A stretch of DNA of 64,000 nt from Marmoricola sp. Leaf446 (GTDB taxonomy: Bacteria; Actinomycetota; Actinomycetes; Propionibacteriales; Nocardioidaceae). The stretch covers positions 299,443 to 363,442 of the forward strand of contig NZ_LMRF01000005.1 of NCBI RefSeq assembly GCF_001424755.1. The letters are read 5' to 3'. Below are positions 26,039 through 34,004 of this stretch, one piece after another. A program made the position numbers and the translations under genes. Each line of letters starts with the position of its first letter. Position 1 is the stretch's first letter. The notes beneath the pieces were generated by a model. It did not search any database and was not told the DNA's origin. It saw only the letters and a program-made list of their open reading frames with translations.

Positions 26039-27507
26039 GCGAGCAGGCCGAGCGCTACGAGCGACGCCACCGGATCGCCACCGGCGGCATGGGCGAGGTG
26101 TGGGCCGCCCACGACACCCTGCTGGGTCGCGACGTGGCGCTGAAGGTCCTCAAGGCCGAGTACGCCGCGGACCCCGGCTTCCGCTCCCGCTTCTCCACCG
26201 AAGCCCGCAACGCCGCCGCGCTGCACCACCCCGGCATCGCCTCGGTCTTCGACTTCGCGACCGAGGGGGCCGACGGCTCGCCGTACCTCGTGATGGAGCT
26301 GGTCGACGGCAAGCCGCTCTCCGAGCTCCTCTCCGGGGGGCGCGCGCTCGACCCCGAGCGGGTGCGCGAGCTGGCGCTCCAGGTCGCCGAGGCGCTGTCG
26401 GTGGCCCACGCCGCGGGCGTGGTGCACCGCGACGTCAAGCCCGCCAACCTCCTGGTCACGCCGCAGGGCCGGGTCAAGATCACCGACTTCGGCATCGCCC
26501 GCGCCACGGGCGACGCGGCGATCACCCGCACCGGCGAGATCATCGGCACCCCCCACTACCTCTCCCCCGAGCAGGCCTCCGGCAGGCCGGCGACCGCGGC
26601 CAGCGACGTCTACGCCCTCGGCGTGGTGCTCTTCGAGTGCCTGGCCGGCAGTCGGCCCTTCCGGGCCGACACCGCGGTCGGCCTGGCCATGGCTCACCTG
26701 CGCGACGACGTGCCCGAGCTGCCGGCGGGGGTGCCGGCCGGACTCGCCGCGGTCACCTACCGCGCCCTGGCCAAGGACCCCGCCGAGCGCTACGCCGACG
26801 GTGGCGAGATCGCGCGGGCGCTGCGGGAGGCCGCCCACGGTGGCGTGCCCGCCGGCCCCGAGCCCACCCGGGTGATGACCGCGGTCGCCCCCGCCGGTCC
26901 CGCGACGCGCCCGACCCGGGTCGCGCCCGCCGCCGCGGCCGTCCCGCCCGGGCGCGACCGGGACCGGGATCGCGACCGACGCGGCACCCCCTGGGCGGCG
27001 TACGCCGTGGCGGGGCTGCTCGCGCTGCTGCTGGTCGTGCTGCTCCTCACCCGCCCCTGGGCCGATGACCCCGGCACGACCGCCGCGAGCGAGCCGACGC
27101 CGACCCCGTCGCCGTCGGCGACGCCCAGCGAGACCGCCGAGGAGCCGACCACGATCGAGCTCGACCCCGACGACTACGTCGGCCGCCCGGTCGGCGAGGT
27201 CGAGGCGGCGCTGGCCGACCTCGGCCTGGAGACCACGACGCGCCCGGTGACCAACGACGGCAGCGGCGACCAGGGCGACGAGGGCGACGTCACCTCCCTC
27301 TCGCCGACCGGCGACGTCGAGGAGGGCGAGAGCATCACCCTCGACGTCCTCGGCGCCGCGCCCGCGCCCAGCCCCACCCCGACGCCGTCGGAGACCGCCA
27401 CCGAGGAGCCGGTCGACCCCGGCAACAGCGGCAGCGGCAACAGCAGCAGCGACGGGGCACCGGGCAAGCCCGACGACAAGGCGAAGCCCGACAAGAAGGG
27501 GGACTGA
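26035..27507 (+). CDS. pknA: Ser/Thr protein kinase PknA with a C-terminal PASTA-like domain
   Basis: A 490-residue membrane kinase. The Gly-rich loop is GGMGEV, with ATP lysine K37 (VALKVLK), HRD Asp133, DFG 151-153 and activation loop AITRTGEIIGTPHYLSPEQ. A Pro/Ala/Arg linker leads to a transmembrane helix at ~321-339. The extracellular part holds one PASTA-like repeat (about 378-440, YVGRPVGEVEAALADLGLE) followed by Ser/Gly/Lys-rich residues. The mycobacterial orthologue lacks PASTA domains, so a sensing part here is notable. Start GTG overlaps the pbpA stop by 4 nt. Confidence 0.93.
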   Translation: MSEQAERYERRHRIATGGMGEVWAAHDTLLGRDVALKVLKAEYAADPGFRSRFSTEARNAAALHHPGIASVFDFATEGADGSPYLVMELVDGKPLSELLSGGRALDPERVRELALQVAEALSVAHAAGVVHRDVKPANLLVTPQGRVKITDFGIARATGDAAITRTGEIIGTPHYLSPEQASGRPATAASDVYALGVVLFECLAGSRPFRADTAVGLAMAHLRDDVPELPAGVPAGLAAVTYRALAKDPAERYADGGEIARALREAAHGGVPAGPEPTRVMTAVAPAGPATRPTRVAPAAAAVPPGRDRDRDRDRRGTPWAAYAVAGLLALLLVVLLLTRPWADDPGTTAASEPTPTPSPSATPSETAEEPTTIELDPDDYVGRPVGEVEAALADLGLETTTRPVTNDGSGDQGDEGDVTSLSPTGDVEEGESITLDVLGAAPAPSPTPTPSETATEEPVDPGNSGSGNSSSDGAPGKPDDKAKPDKKGD

Positions 27508-27513
27508 GCCCGG

Positions 27514-29259
27514 ATGACGCAACCGCACCGCATCGGTGGCCGCTACGAGGTCGGGGAGCTCCTCGGCCGGGGCGGCATGGCCGAGGTCCGCAAGGGCACC
27601 GACGTGCGCCTGGGCCGCACGGTCGCGATCAAGCGGCTGCGCACCGACCTGGCCAGCGACTCCACCTTCCAGGCCCGGTTCCGGCGCGAGGCGCAGTCGG
27701 CGGCCTCGCTCAACGACCCCTCGATCGTGTCGGTCTACGACACCGGCGAGGAGATGGCCACCGACGGCAGCAACGTCGCCCAGCCCTACATCGTCATGGA
27801 GTACGTCGCCGGACGCACCCTGCGCGACGTGGTGCGCGACGGCCGCAAGATCCTGCCCGAGCGGGCCCTGGAGATCACCTCCGGCGTGCTCCGCGCGCTC
27901 GACTACAGCCACCGCGCCGGCATCATCCACCGCGACATCAAGCCCGGCAACGTGATGCTGACCCCGGCCGGCAACGTCAAGGTGATGGACTTCGGCATCG
28001 CCCGGGCCGTCAGCGACGCCTCCTCGACGATGACGCAGACCGCCGCCGTCGTGGGCACCGCCCAGTACCTCTCCCCCGAGCAGGCCCGCGGCGAGAGCGT
28101 GGACTCCCGCTCCGACGTCTACTCCACCGGCTGCCTGCTCTACGAGCTGCTGACCGGTCGACCCCCCTTCGTGGGCGACAGCCCGGTCTCGGTGGCCTAC
28201 CAGCACGTCCGCGAGCAGGCCCAGCCGCCGTCGGCGCTCGACGAGGACCTCACGCCCGAGATCGACGCCATCGTGATGAAGGCGCTGGCCAAGGACCTCG
28301 ACGAGCGCTACCCCAGCGCGGCCGCGATGAAGGACGACATCGACCGCTACCTCGCCGGCCAGCCCGTCGAGGCGCCGGCGGTGGCGGCCGCCGCGACGAC
28401 GTACCTCCCCACGGCCGGTCCGGCCACCCGCGTCACCACCCGCCAGCAGGACGACGACGAGGAGCCCGAGCGCAAGCGCCGCTGGCCCCTGGTGCTCGGG
28501 CTGCTGGCGCTGCTCGCGGCCATCGTGGCCGGCGTGCTGCTGCTGCCCCGCCTCGCCGACACCGGCCCCGAGCAGGTGCCGGTGCCGAGCGTGACCGGCA
28601 TGACGCAGCAGCAGGCCGAGCGCACCATCACCCAGGCCGGCCTCGAGGTCGGCGAGGTGACCCGCTCCGAGAGCGAGCAGGTGGTCCGCGGCCGCGTCAT
28701 CTCCCAGGACCCCCAGGCCAGCGACCAGCGCGACGCCGGCTCCGCGGTCGACTTCGAGGTCTCCCTCGGCCCGCCCCAGATCACGCTGCCCGACGTCGTG
28801 GGCGACGACAAGAACGAGGCGGCCGACGCGCTGCGTGCGGAGGGGGTGCGCGTGGTGCTGAGCGAGCGCGGCTCCGACGAGCCCGCCGACCGCGTCGTGG
28901 AGATGCAGCCCCCCGCCGGCACCGACGTCGCCCAGGACTCCCGGGTCACCCTGTTCTGGTCCGACGGCCCCGAGCAGGTGCCCGAGGTGGTCGGGCTCAG
29001 CGAGGCCGACGCCCGCCGCCGCATCGAGGCGGCCGGGTTCGAGGTCTCGGTGGTCACCGACTCCACGACCGAGGCCGAGCGCGGCACCGTGCTGCAGCAG
29101 GCGCCGCCCGCGGGGCAGAACGCCTCGGCGGGCAGCACCGTGACCATCGTGGTCTCGGCCTTCGAGCGCCCGACGCCGACACCGACGCCGACCCCGACCG
29201 AGTCACCGTCGCCGACCGAGGAGCCGAGCCCGACGGAGGCCCCGGTGCCGACGCCCTAG
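27514..29259 (+). CDS. pknB: Ser/Thr protein kinase PknB with three PASTA domains
   Basis: A 581-residue receptor kinase that senses muropeptides or lipid II and controls wall synthesis and division. Kinase domain 1-~280: GRGGMAEV, K40, HRD Asp141, MDFG, and a TMTQT activation loop with T173/T175 matching the autophosphorylated pair of the mycobacterial enzyme. Transmembrane helix ~324-345. Three PASTA repeats follow (about 355-422, 423-489, 490-553), one fewer than in M. tuberculosis PknB, then a Thr/Pro-rich tail. It is the last gene of the operon. Confidence 0.95.
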   Translation: MTQPHRIGGRYEVGELLGRGGMAEVRKGTDVRLGRTVAIKRLRTDLASDSTFQARFRREAQSAASLNDPSIVSVYDTGEEMATDGSNVAQPYIVMEYVAGRTLRDVVRDGRKILPERALEITSGVLRALDYSHRAGIIHRDIKPGNVMLTPAGNVKVMDFGIARAVSDASSTMTQTAAVVGTAQYLSPEQARGESVDSRSDVYSTGCLLYELLTGRPPFVGDSPVSVAYQHVREQAQPPSALDEDLTPEIDAIVMKALAKDLDERYPSAAAMKDDIDRYLAGQPVEAPAVAAAATTYLPTAGPATRVTTRQQDDDEEPERKRRWPLVLGLLALLAAIVAGVLLLPRLADTGPEQVPVPSVTGMTQQQAERTITQAGLEVGEVTRSESEQVVRGRVISQDPQASDQRDAGSAVDFEVSLGPPQITLPDVVGDDKNEAADALRAEGVRVVLSERGSDEPADRVVEMQPPAGTDVAQDSRVTLFWSDGPEQVPEVVGLSEADARRRIEAAGFEVSVVTDSTTEAERGTVLQQAPPAGQNASAGSTVTIVVSAFERPTPTPTPTPTESPSPTEEPSPTEAPVPTP

Positions 29260-29263
29260 GGGC

Positions 29264-30079
29264 CTAGGGTCGCCCGCGGGTCTCGTCGTCGGGCGCGTCG
29301 CGCACGGCGGTGGCGTGGCGCAGCTCCGAGGCCCCGTCGTACGCCGGCAGCGTGACCTCCGGGTCGGTGCGCACCGCGAAGCCGAGGTCGTAGGCCACGG
29401 CGTAGTCGCGGTAGTCCGCGATCCGCTCGGAGGTGTCGAGCGCCCGGCGCATCTCGGTCACGCCGCCCACGGCGGTGATGACGTAGGGCGGGGCGTAGGG
29501 CACCCCGTGCAGCACCACCGTGTTGCCCACGCACTTGATGCCGGTCGTGCTGACCACCCGCTGGCCCTGGAGCGTCATCGCCTCCGCGCCCCCGATCCAC
29601 AGGGCGTTGACGACGGCCTGGATGTCCTGCTGGTGCACCACGAGGTTCTCGGCCTCGACCTCGCCCTGCTCGGTGGCCTGCTCGATCACCTCGGCGGGAG
29701 CGTCCTCGAGGGTGACGGTGAGGGCCGGCCCGCGGACCGCCTCGAATCCGGCCGGCTCGGACAGCTGGCGCACCTGCGCCTGCAGCTCGCGGACCTCGGC
29801 GTCGCCCACCGACCGGCCCAGGGTGTCGACCTCGTCGGTGAGGTCGGCGACCCGCTGCTGCAGCTGGTCGGTCCGCTCGCGCTCCTGGCGGACCACGGTG
29901 TCGAGGTCGGTGACGCTCGAGGAGCGGAGGTCCAGGCCCCCGGCGTTGAGCGAGCTGGTCACGAACAGCGCCCCTGCCACCACGAAGCCGCCCACGGCGG
30001 CGGCGCGCCACGGGGGCACCGGGGTGGCCCGGGGACGGCGGCGGTGACGGCTGGGCACGGGGAGCTCCGTCCTGGACAT
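29264..30079 (-). CDS. DUF881 family membrane protein
   Basis: A 271-residue protein: a basic N-terminus, one transmembrane helix (about 27-45), a coiled-coil stretch (TDLDTVVRQERERTDQLQQRVADLTDEVDTL) and a DUF881 domain with VVHQQDIQAVVNALWIGGAEAM and NTVVLHGVPYAPPYVI. This family sits beside crgA and the kinase genes in most Actinobacteria (Rv0012-like) and is probably tied to cell division or wall synthesis; its biochemistry is unknown. I chose ATG 30079, directly before the SRTELPVPSRHRRR basic region; an upstream ATG would put codons into the crgA promoter region. Confidence 0.85.
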   Translation of the reverse strand: MSRTELPVPSRHRRRPRATPVPPWRAAAVGGFVVAGALFVTSSLNAGGLDLRSSSVTDLDTVVRQERERTDQLQQRVADLTDEVDTLGRSVGDAEVRELQAQVRQLSEPAGFEAVRGPALTVTLEDAPAEVIEQATEQGEVEAENLVVHQQDIQAVVNALWIGGAEAMTLQGQRVVSTTGIKCVGNTVVLHGVPYAPPYVITAVGGVTEMRRALDTSERIADYRDYAVAYDLGFAVRTDPEVTLPAYDGASELRHATAVRDAPDDETRGRP

Positions 30080-30146
30080 CGGCGCGGCGGGTGGCCCGAC
30101 TACGCTAGCCCACCAGGTCACACCCCCCATGCCACCGAGGAGCCCC

Positions 30147-30623
30147 GTGTCCAAGCGAACCGCGCGTCAGCCGAAGGTCACGGTCAGTAGTGGCTACGAG
30201 ACCTCGGTCGTGCGCACCGCCCTCGCCGTGCTGCTCGTCGTCGCCGGCATCGCCTGGATCGCGGTCTACGTCAACGTGGCCAAGGACGCCGCCGTGTTCG
30301 TCGACTTCCCCGGTGCCAAGGCACCCAAGGACCCGCTGCCCTGGATGTCCGACCTCGGGCGCTACAACTTTCTGATCGGCTTCCTGGCCGTCTTCCTCGG
30401 CCTGACCGTCGCAGCGCACCCCACGACCCCCCTCGGCCGCGCGCGCGGCGTGGTGGTGGGCATGCTCGGCTGCTTCCTGCTCGGGCTGGTCTGGATCGTC
30501 ACGTTCTACTTCGTCGGCCAGGACGGCGCGATCCCGGTGATGAAGGACCTCGACCAGTACAACCTGCTCGTCGGCATCGGCTTCATGGCCGTCGGCTTCA
30601 CCTTCGCCACCAAGTGGGAGTGA
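30147..30623 (+). CDS. crgA: cell division protein CrgA, internally duplicated
   Basis: A 158-residue membrane protein, about twice the length of known CrgA (84-93 aa). The C-terminal half is a recognisable CrgA: a helix ending GLVWIVTFYFV, a short loop, VMKDLDQYNLLVGIGFMAVG, a second helix and the terminal TKWE. The N-terminal half repeats the same plan with IAWIAVYVNV, PWMSDLGRYNFLIGFLAVFLG. So it appears to have four helices from a tandem duplication. CrgA recruits PBPs and FtsQ/FtsI to the septum. Start GTG 30147 has GAGGAG 5 nt upstream; an ATG six codons earlier lacks such a site. Confidence 0.85.
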   Translation: MSKRTARQPKVTVSSGYETSVVRTALAVLLVVAGIAWIAVYVNVAKDAAVFVDFPGAKAPKDPLPWMSDLGRYNFLIGFLAVFLGLTVAAHPTTPLGRARGVVVGMLGCFLLGLVWIVTFYFVGQDGAIPVMKDLDQYNLLVGIGFMAVGFTFATKWE

Positions 30624-30635
30624 GCCCCACGACGG

Positions 30636-30699
30636 AATGACACCGGTGTAGTTGTCCACAGGGTTCTCCCCAGGTGTGGACAACTACACCGGTGTGATT
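30636..30699. repeat. 21-bp perfect hairpin containing two DnaA boxes
   Basis: Arms 30640-30660 and 30675-30695 are exact inverted repeats, with a further 3 bp beyond one mismatch, around a 14-nt loop. Each arm contains TTGTCCACA, a consensus actinobacterial DnaA box, at 30652-30660 and, inverted, at 30675-30683; each also carries the palindrome ACACCGGTGT. It lies between the convergent crgA and rhomboid genes, so it may also terminate transcription. Confidence 0.8.
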
Positions 30700-30725
30700 C
30701 GCTCGTGTCCTTCGACGGCGCAGGG

Positions 30726-31607
30726 TCAGGCGAGCGTCAGGGCCCGGATCGCGATGGCGACCACGGCCAGCAGGGCGACCGCCGCGACGGCGCCCCACTG
30801 CACCAGCGAGCGCCGCTGCTTGGGCGCGTAGACCATCGCCGCGCCGATCGCCGCGCCTGCGGCCAGGCCGCCGAGGTGCCCCTCCCAGGAGATGCTCGGG
30901 AGGGTGAAGGTGATGACCAGGTTGATCGCGATCCACACCAGCACCTGCTGGGCCTCGCCCCGCACCTTCAGCGCCACCACCGCCAGCGCGCCCATCAGCC
31001 CGAAGATCGCGCCCGAGGCGCCCAGCGTCTGGGTGTTCTCCGGCGACAGCAGCATCACCACCGCCGAGCCCGAGAGTGCCGAGACCAGGTAGAGCGCGAG
31101 GTAGCGCGCCCGGCCGAGCACGCTCTCCAACGTGGGCCCGAGGAAGTAGAGCGCCAGCATGTTGAAGGCGATGTGCAGGGGCTGCACGTGGGTGAAGGCC
31201 GAGGTCACCAGCTCCCACACCGCGCCGTCGGAGACGCCGCGGACCAGCTCGACCGAGCCGTCGCCGTAGCGCTTGACCGCCGACTGCGGCAGCAGGGCGA
31301 GGTAGTCGGTCAGCCGGCTCGAGCGCCCGCCGGTGGCCAGCACGGCCAGCCAGACCAGGACGTTGAGCCCGATCAGCACGAAGCTGGTCAGCCGGGGGTC
31401 GGAGACCCGCTTCCCGCCGTACGGCGTGAGCAGCTGGCGCGTCGACCGGGCTCCCTCCGCCACGCACTCGGGGCACTGGAAGCCCACCGCCGCCGAGCGC
31501 ATGCAGTCCGGGCAGATCGGCCGGTCACAGCGCTGGCACCGGATCCAGGTCTCGCGGTCCGGGTGGCGGTAGCAGGTCGGCGGCGCCTCGGGGCCGCCCT
31601 GGGTCAC
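30726..31607 (-). CDS. rhomboid-family intramembrane serine protease with N-terminal zinc finger
   Basis: A 293-residue multi-pass protease. Residues 12-48 form a B-box-like zinc finger (C12, H15, C24, C27, C32, C35, C45, C48). The membrane domain carries the catalytic Ser198 in GASGAIFG and His244 in WEGHLGG, with HIAFNMLALYFLG earlier. It cleaves transmembrane substrates; none is known here. Its GTG start overlaps the cyclophilin stop by 4 nt, so the two are co-translated. Confidence 0.93.
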   Translation of the reverse strand: MTQGGPEAPPTCYRHPDRETWIRCQRCDRPICPDCMRSAAVGFQCPECVAEGARSTRQLLTPYGGKRVSDPRLTSFVLIGLNVLVWLAVLATGGRSSRLTDYLALLPQSAVKRYGDGSVELVRGVSDGAVWELVTSAFTHVQPLHIAFNMLALYFLGPTLESVLGRARYLALYLVSALSGSAVVMLLSPENTQTLGASGAIFGLMGALAVVALKVRGEAQQVLVWIAINLVITFTLPSISWEGHLGGLAAGAAIGAAMVYAPKQRRSLVQWGAVAAVALLAVVAIAIRALTLA

Positions 31608-32119
31608 GGGCGCTCGATCTCCACCGACTCGATGACCACGGCGTCGACCGGGCGGTCCATGGCGCCGGTGCGGGTGGTGGCGATCGCGTCGACGACGTCG
31701 CGGCTCTCCTGGTCGGCGACCTCACCGAAGATGGTGTGGCGACGGTTCAGGTGCGGCGTCGGGGTGACGGTGACGAAGAACTGCGAGCCGTTGGTGCCCG
31801 GGCCGGCGTTGGCCATGGCGAGCAGGTAGGGGCGGTCGAACTGCAGCTCGGGGTGGAACTCGTCCTTGAACTTGTAGCCCGGGCCGCCGGTGCCGGTGCC
31901 GAGCGGGCAGCCGCCCTGGATCATGAAGTTGGGGATGACCCGGTGGAAGCCGAGGCCGTCGTAGAACTTCACCCCGGACCGGCCGGCGTCGTCCTGGTAG
32001 TCCTTGGTCCCCTCGGCGAGGCCGGTGAAGTTCTCCACCGTGGCCGGCGCGTGGTCGGGGAAGAGGTTGATGACGATGTCGCCACGGTTGGTCTTGAGCG
32101 TGGCCTTGAGGTCGGACAT
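31604..32119 (-). CDS. ppiA: cyclophilin-type peptidylprolyl isomerase
   Basis: A 171-residue cytoplasmic cyclophilin that catalyses cis-trans isomerisation of prolyl bonds. Typical residues: INLFPDHAPATVENF, FYDGLGFHRVIPNFMIQGG with the catalytic Arg, LLAMANAGPGTNGSQFFVT, and HTIFGEV. There is no signal peptide. ATG 32119 has AAAGG upstream; the frame extends further but without a better site. In mycobacteria ppiA also lies near crgA and the kinase cluster, so the synteny is conserved. Confidence 0.95.
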   Translation of the reverse strand: MSDLKATLKTNRGDIVINLFPDHAPATVENFTGLAEGTKDYQDDAGRSGVKFYDGLGFHRVIPNFMIQGGCPLGTGTGGPGYKFKDEFHPELQFDRPYLLAMANAGPGTNGSQFFVTVTPTPHLNRRHTIFGEVADQESRDVVDAIATTRTGAMDRPVDAVVIESVEIERP

Positions 32120-32290
32120 GTCTGCCTTTCGGAGGCGGGTGCGTGAGTCGGCACCGATCCTCCCACGCGGCACCTACCCATCTCCCCTCGCGTGACACGG
32201 GTTTAAAACTCCCCACCACCCAGGCATGATCAGGGCTGACGCCCGCGCCCACGCGCGTGGGCCACACCTGCAGAGAGGGACCTCGCACAC

Positions 32291-32941
32291 ATGTTTCGCA
32301 AGAGCCGCAAGGACAAGCTCGTCGACCAGGCCCAGAGCCTGGCCCACGACCTGACCGAGGCCATCGTCCCCCGCGTCGAGAAGGCGCGCGAGGACCTCAA
32401 GCCCGTCCTCAGCGACGTCCGCGACGCCGGGGCCGCCCGCCTCGCCGACGCCCGTGACGCCGTCGCCCCCAAGCTGGCCGACGCCCGCGACGCGGTCGCC
32501 CCCAGGCTGGCCGACGTCCGTGACGCCGGGGCCTCGCGCCTCGCCGACGCACGCGACAACGCGGCGCCCTACGTCGAGACCGCGCGCGACCGCACGATCC
32601 TCGGCGTGCAGCAGGTCGTCCACGACGTGCGCGACCAGGCCCACCAGGCAGCCGCGGAGGCCGACCGCCGCCGCGTGCTGGCGACCGCCGCGCTCAAGGG
32701 CGAGGACGTCAAGAAGGGCGGCAAGGGCAAGAAGGTGCTGCTCGTCGTCGCGCTCGGCGTCGTCGGCGCCGTCGTGGGCAAGAAGCTCGCCGGCGGCGAC
32801 CAGAGCGACAACTGGCAGTCCTCCTACACCCCGTCGCCCGCCCCGGCCGCTCCCGCGGCACCGGCGACCCACCCGGTCACCACGCCGGAGGACCCGGCCG
32901 AGCAGGTCGACGTGACCGACACCCCGGACCCCAAGGTCTGA
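32291..32941 (+). CDS. membrane protein with amphipathic 11-residue repeats
   Basis: A 216-residue protein of unknown function. A basic start is followed by a long helix with six 11-residue units (about 39-104; typical unit RLADARDAVAP), a basic segment, one transmembrane helix (about 149-163), and a Pro/Ala-rich C-terminal tail. The repeats resemble apolipoprotein- or LEA-type amphipathic helices, which bind membranes or act as spacers. The fold is predicted from sequence only. The gene stands alone between ppiA and a convergent acyltransferase. Confidence 0.75.
   Translation: MFRKSRKDKLVDQAQSLAHDLTEAIVPRVEKAREDLKPVLSDVRDAGAARLADARDAVAPKLADARDAVAPRLADVRDAGASRLADARDNAAPYVETARDRTILGVQQVVHDVRDQAHQAAAEADRRRVLATAALKGEDVKKGGKGKKVLLVVALGVVGAVVGKKLAGGDQSDNWQSSYTPSPAPAAPAAPATHPVTTPEDPAEQVDVTDTPDPKV
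32405..32602 (+). repeat. 33-bp in-frame tandem repeat within the coding sequence
   Basis: Six consecutive 33-bp units encode the 11-residue helix repeats of the gene at 32291-32941. The middle four units are most alike (RLADARDAVAP, KLADARDAVAP, RLADVRDAGAS, RLADARDNAAP), so they probably arose by unequal crossing-over and may vary in number between strains. Confidence 0.8.
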
Positions 32942-32990
32942 GCTCCGCACCACCCCGCACCACCCGCACGTCCCGGCCTGCCCCGTCCGC

Positions 32991-34004
32991 TCAGCGGCGG
33001 GGCAGGTCGACCGGTCGGTGCTCCTGCACCCAGTCGTCGACCCGGTCCCACCAGTCGAAGAGCCACTCGATGCGCTCCTCACGCCCCTCGGGGATCTCCT
33101 CGCGCGGGATCCGCCACCAGCCCATGCTGATCCGCTTGTCCATGGGCAGCGCGTGCCACACGTCGCGGACGCTGACCACGTGGTCGAGCCCCGTGTGCGC
33201 CACCAGCAGCACGTCGGTCCCCGGCGACGCGTCGAGCGCCGCCAGCACGCCGCCCGGACGGGGTGCCAGCACGTGGACCATCTCCTCGGCCCGCCGTGCC
33301 ATGCCGTGCAGCCCCAGCCGGTGCAGCCGGGCGATCGAGCGCTCCCGGCGCTCCGGGGTGAAGTTGCCACCCTCGGGGAAGATCACGAACGCGTCGTTCT
33401 CGTCGAGGCCGCGAGCGAGCTCACCGACCTCGGTCTCCCGGTCCTGACCCGGGCGCGGGGCGGAGACGAACCGGCTCGGCAGCCGGTGCAGCAGCACCCC
33501 GAGCGCGGGGTCCCACGCGAGCGCCGCCTTGAGCACGACGCGCGGCTCGCGGCCGTACCAGTGCATCAGGGTGTACATCAGCGTGAACGAGTCGCCCGGG
33601 CCCGCGTGGCGGCAGAACACCAGCAGTGGCTCCCCCGGGTGGGCGTCCGGGGTCGGGCCGACGGTCTCGATCTGCAGCCGCAGCACCCGCCGTGCCTCGT
33701 GGAAGAAGATCCACAGGTAGGCCTGGACGATGTCGTAGTGGATGCGCTCGAAGAACGGCCGGCGCAGCCACAGCCCGAACCCCGAGGCGATCCACAGCCC
33801 GAACAGCTCCACCAGCGCGAGGCTCTCCAGGGTCAGGTGCACCACCAGCAGCCACAGCAGCCGGACCGGCCGCAGCCAGCCGGGGGCGAACGGCGAGAGC
33901 AGCCCGGCCGCCACGAGCCACAGCGGCAGGCCGACCCACATCGCGACCGTCAGCGCGACCGTGGCCGGGGCGACCACGACCCGCTGCGCGACGCGGGTCA
34001 GCAC
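32991..34004 (-). CDS. lysophospholipid acyltransferase family protein
   Basis: A 337-residue protein with two or three N-terminal membrane helices and a PlsC-like domain. The HX4D catalytic motif is H-A-G-P-G-D in LLVFCRHAGPGDSF, and the substrate motif is FPEGGNFTPERR. It transfers acyl groups to a glycerophospholipid or related acceptor. It overlaps the upstream patatin gene by 7 nt and lies at the end of the SURF1-DUF3817-patatin-acyltransferase operon; a lipase followed by an acyltransferase suggests phospholipid remodelling. Confidence 0.82.
   Translation of the reverse strand: MLTRVAQRVVVAPATVALTVAMWVGLPLWLVAAGLLSPFAPGWLRPVRLLWLLVVHLTLESLALVELFGLWIASGFGLWLRRPFFERIHYDIVQAYLWIFFHEARRVLRLQIETVGPTPDAHPGEPLLVFCRHAGPGDSFTLMYTLMHWYGREPRVVLKAALAWDPALGVLLHRLPSRFVSAPRPGQDRETEVGELARGLDENDAFVIFPEGGNFTPERRERSIARLHRLGLHGMARRAEEMVHVLAPRPGGVLAALDASPGTDVLLVAHTGLDHVVSVRDVWHALPMDKRISMGWWRIPREEIPEGREERIEWLFDWWDRVDDWVQEHRPVDLPRR

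Noticed and set aside
25660-28206. 848-residue minus-strand frame opposite pbpA/pknA/pknB
   Set aside because: Shadow only. Antisense reading of the kinase genes gives Gly/His/Val-rich protein without domains.
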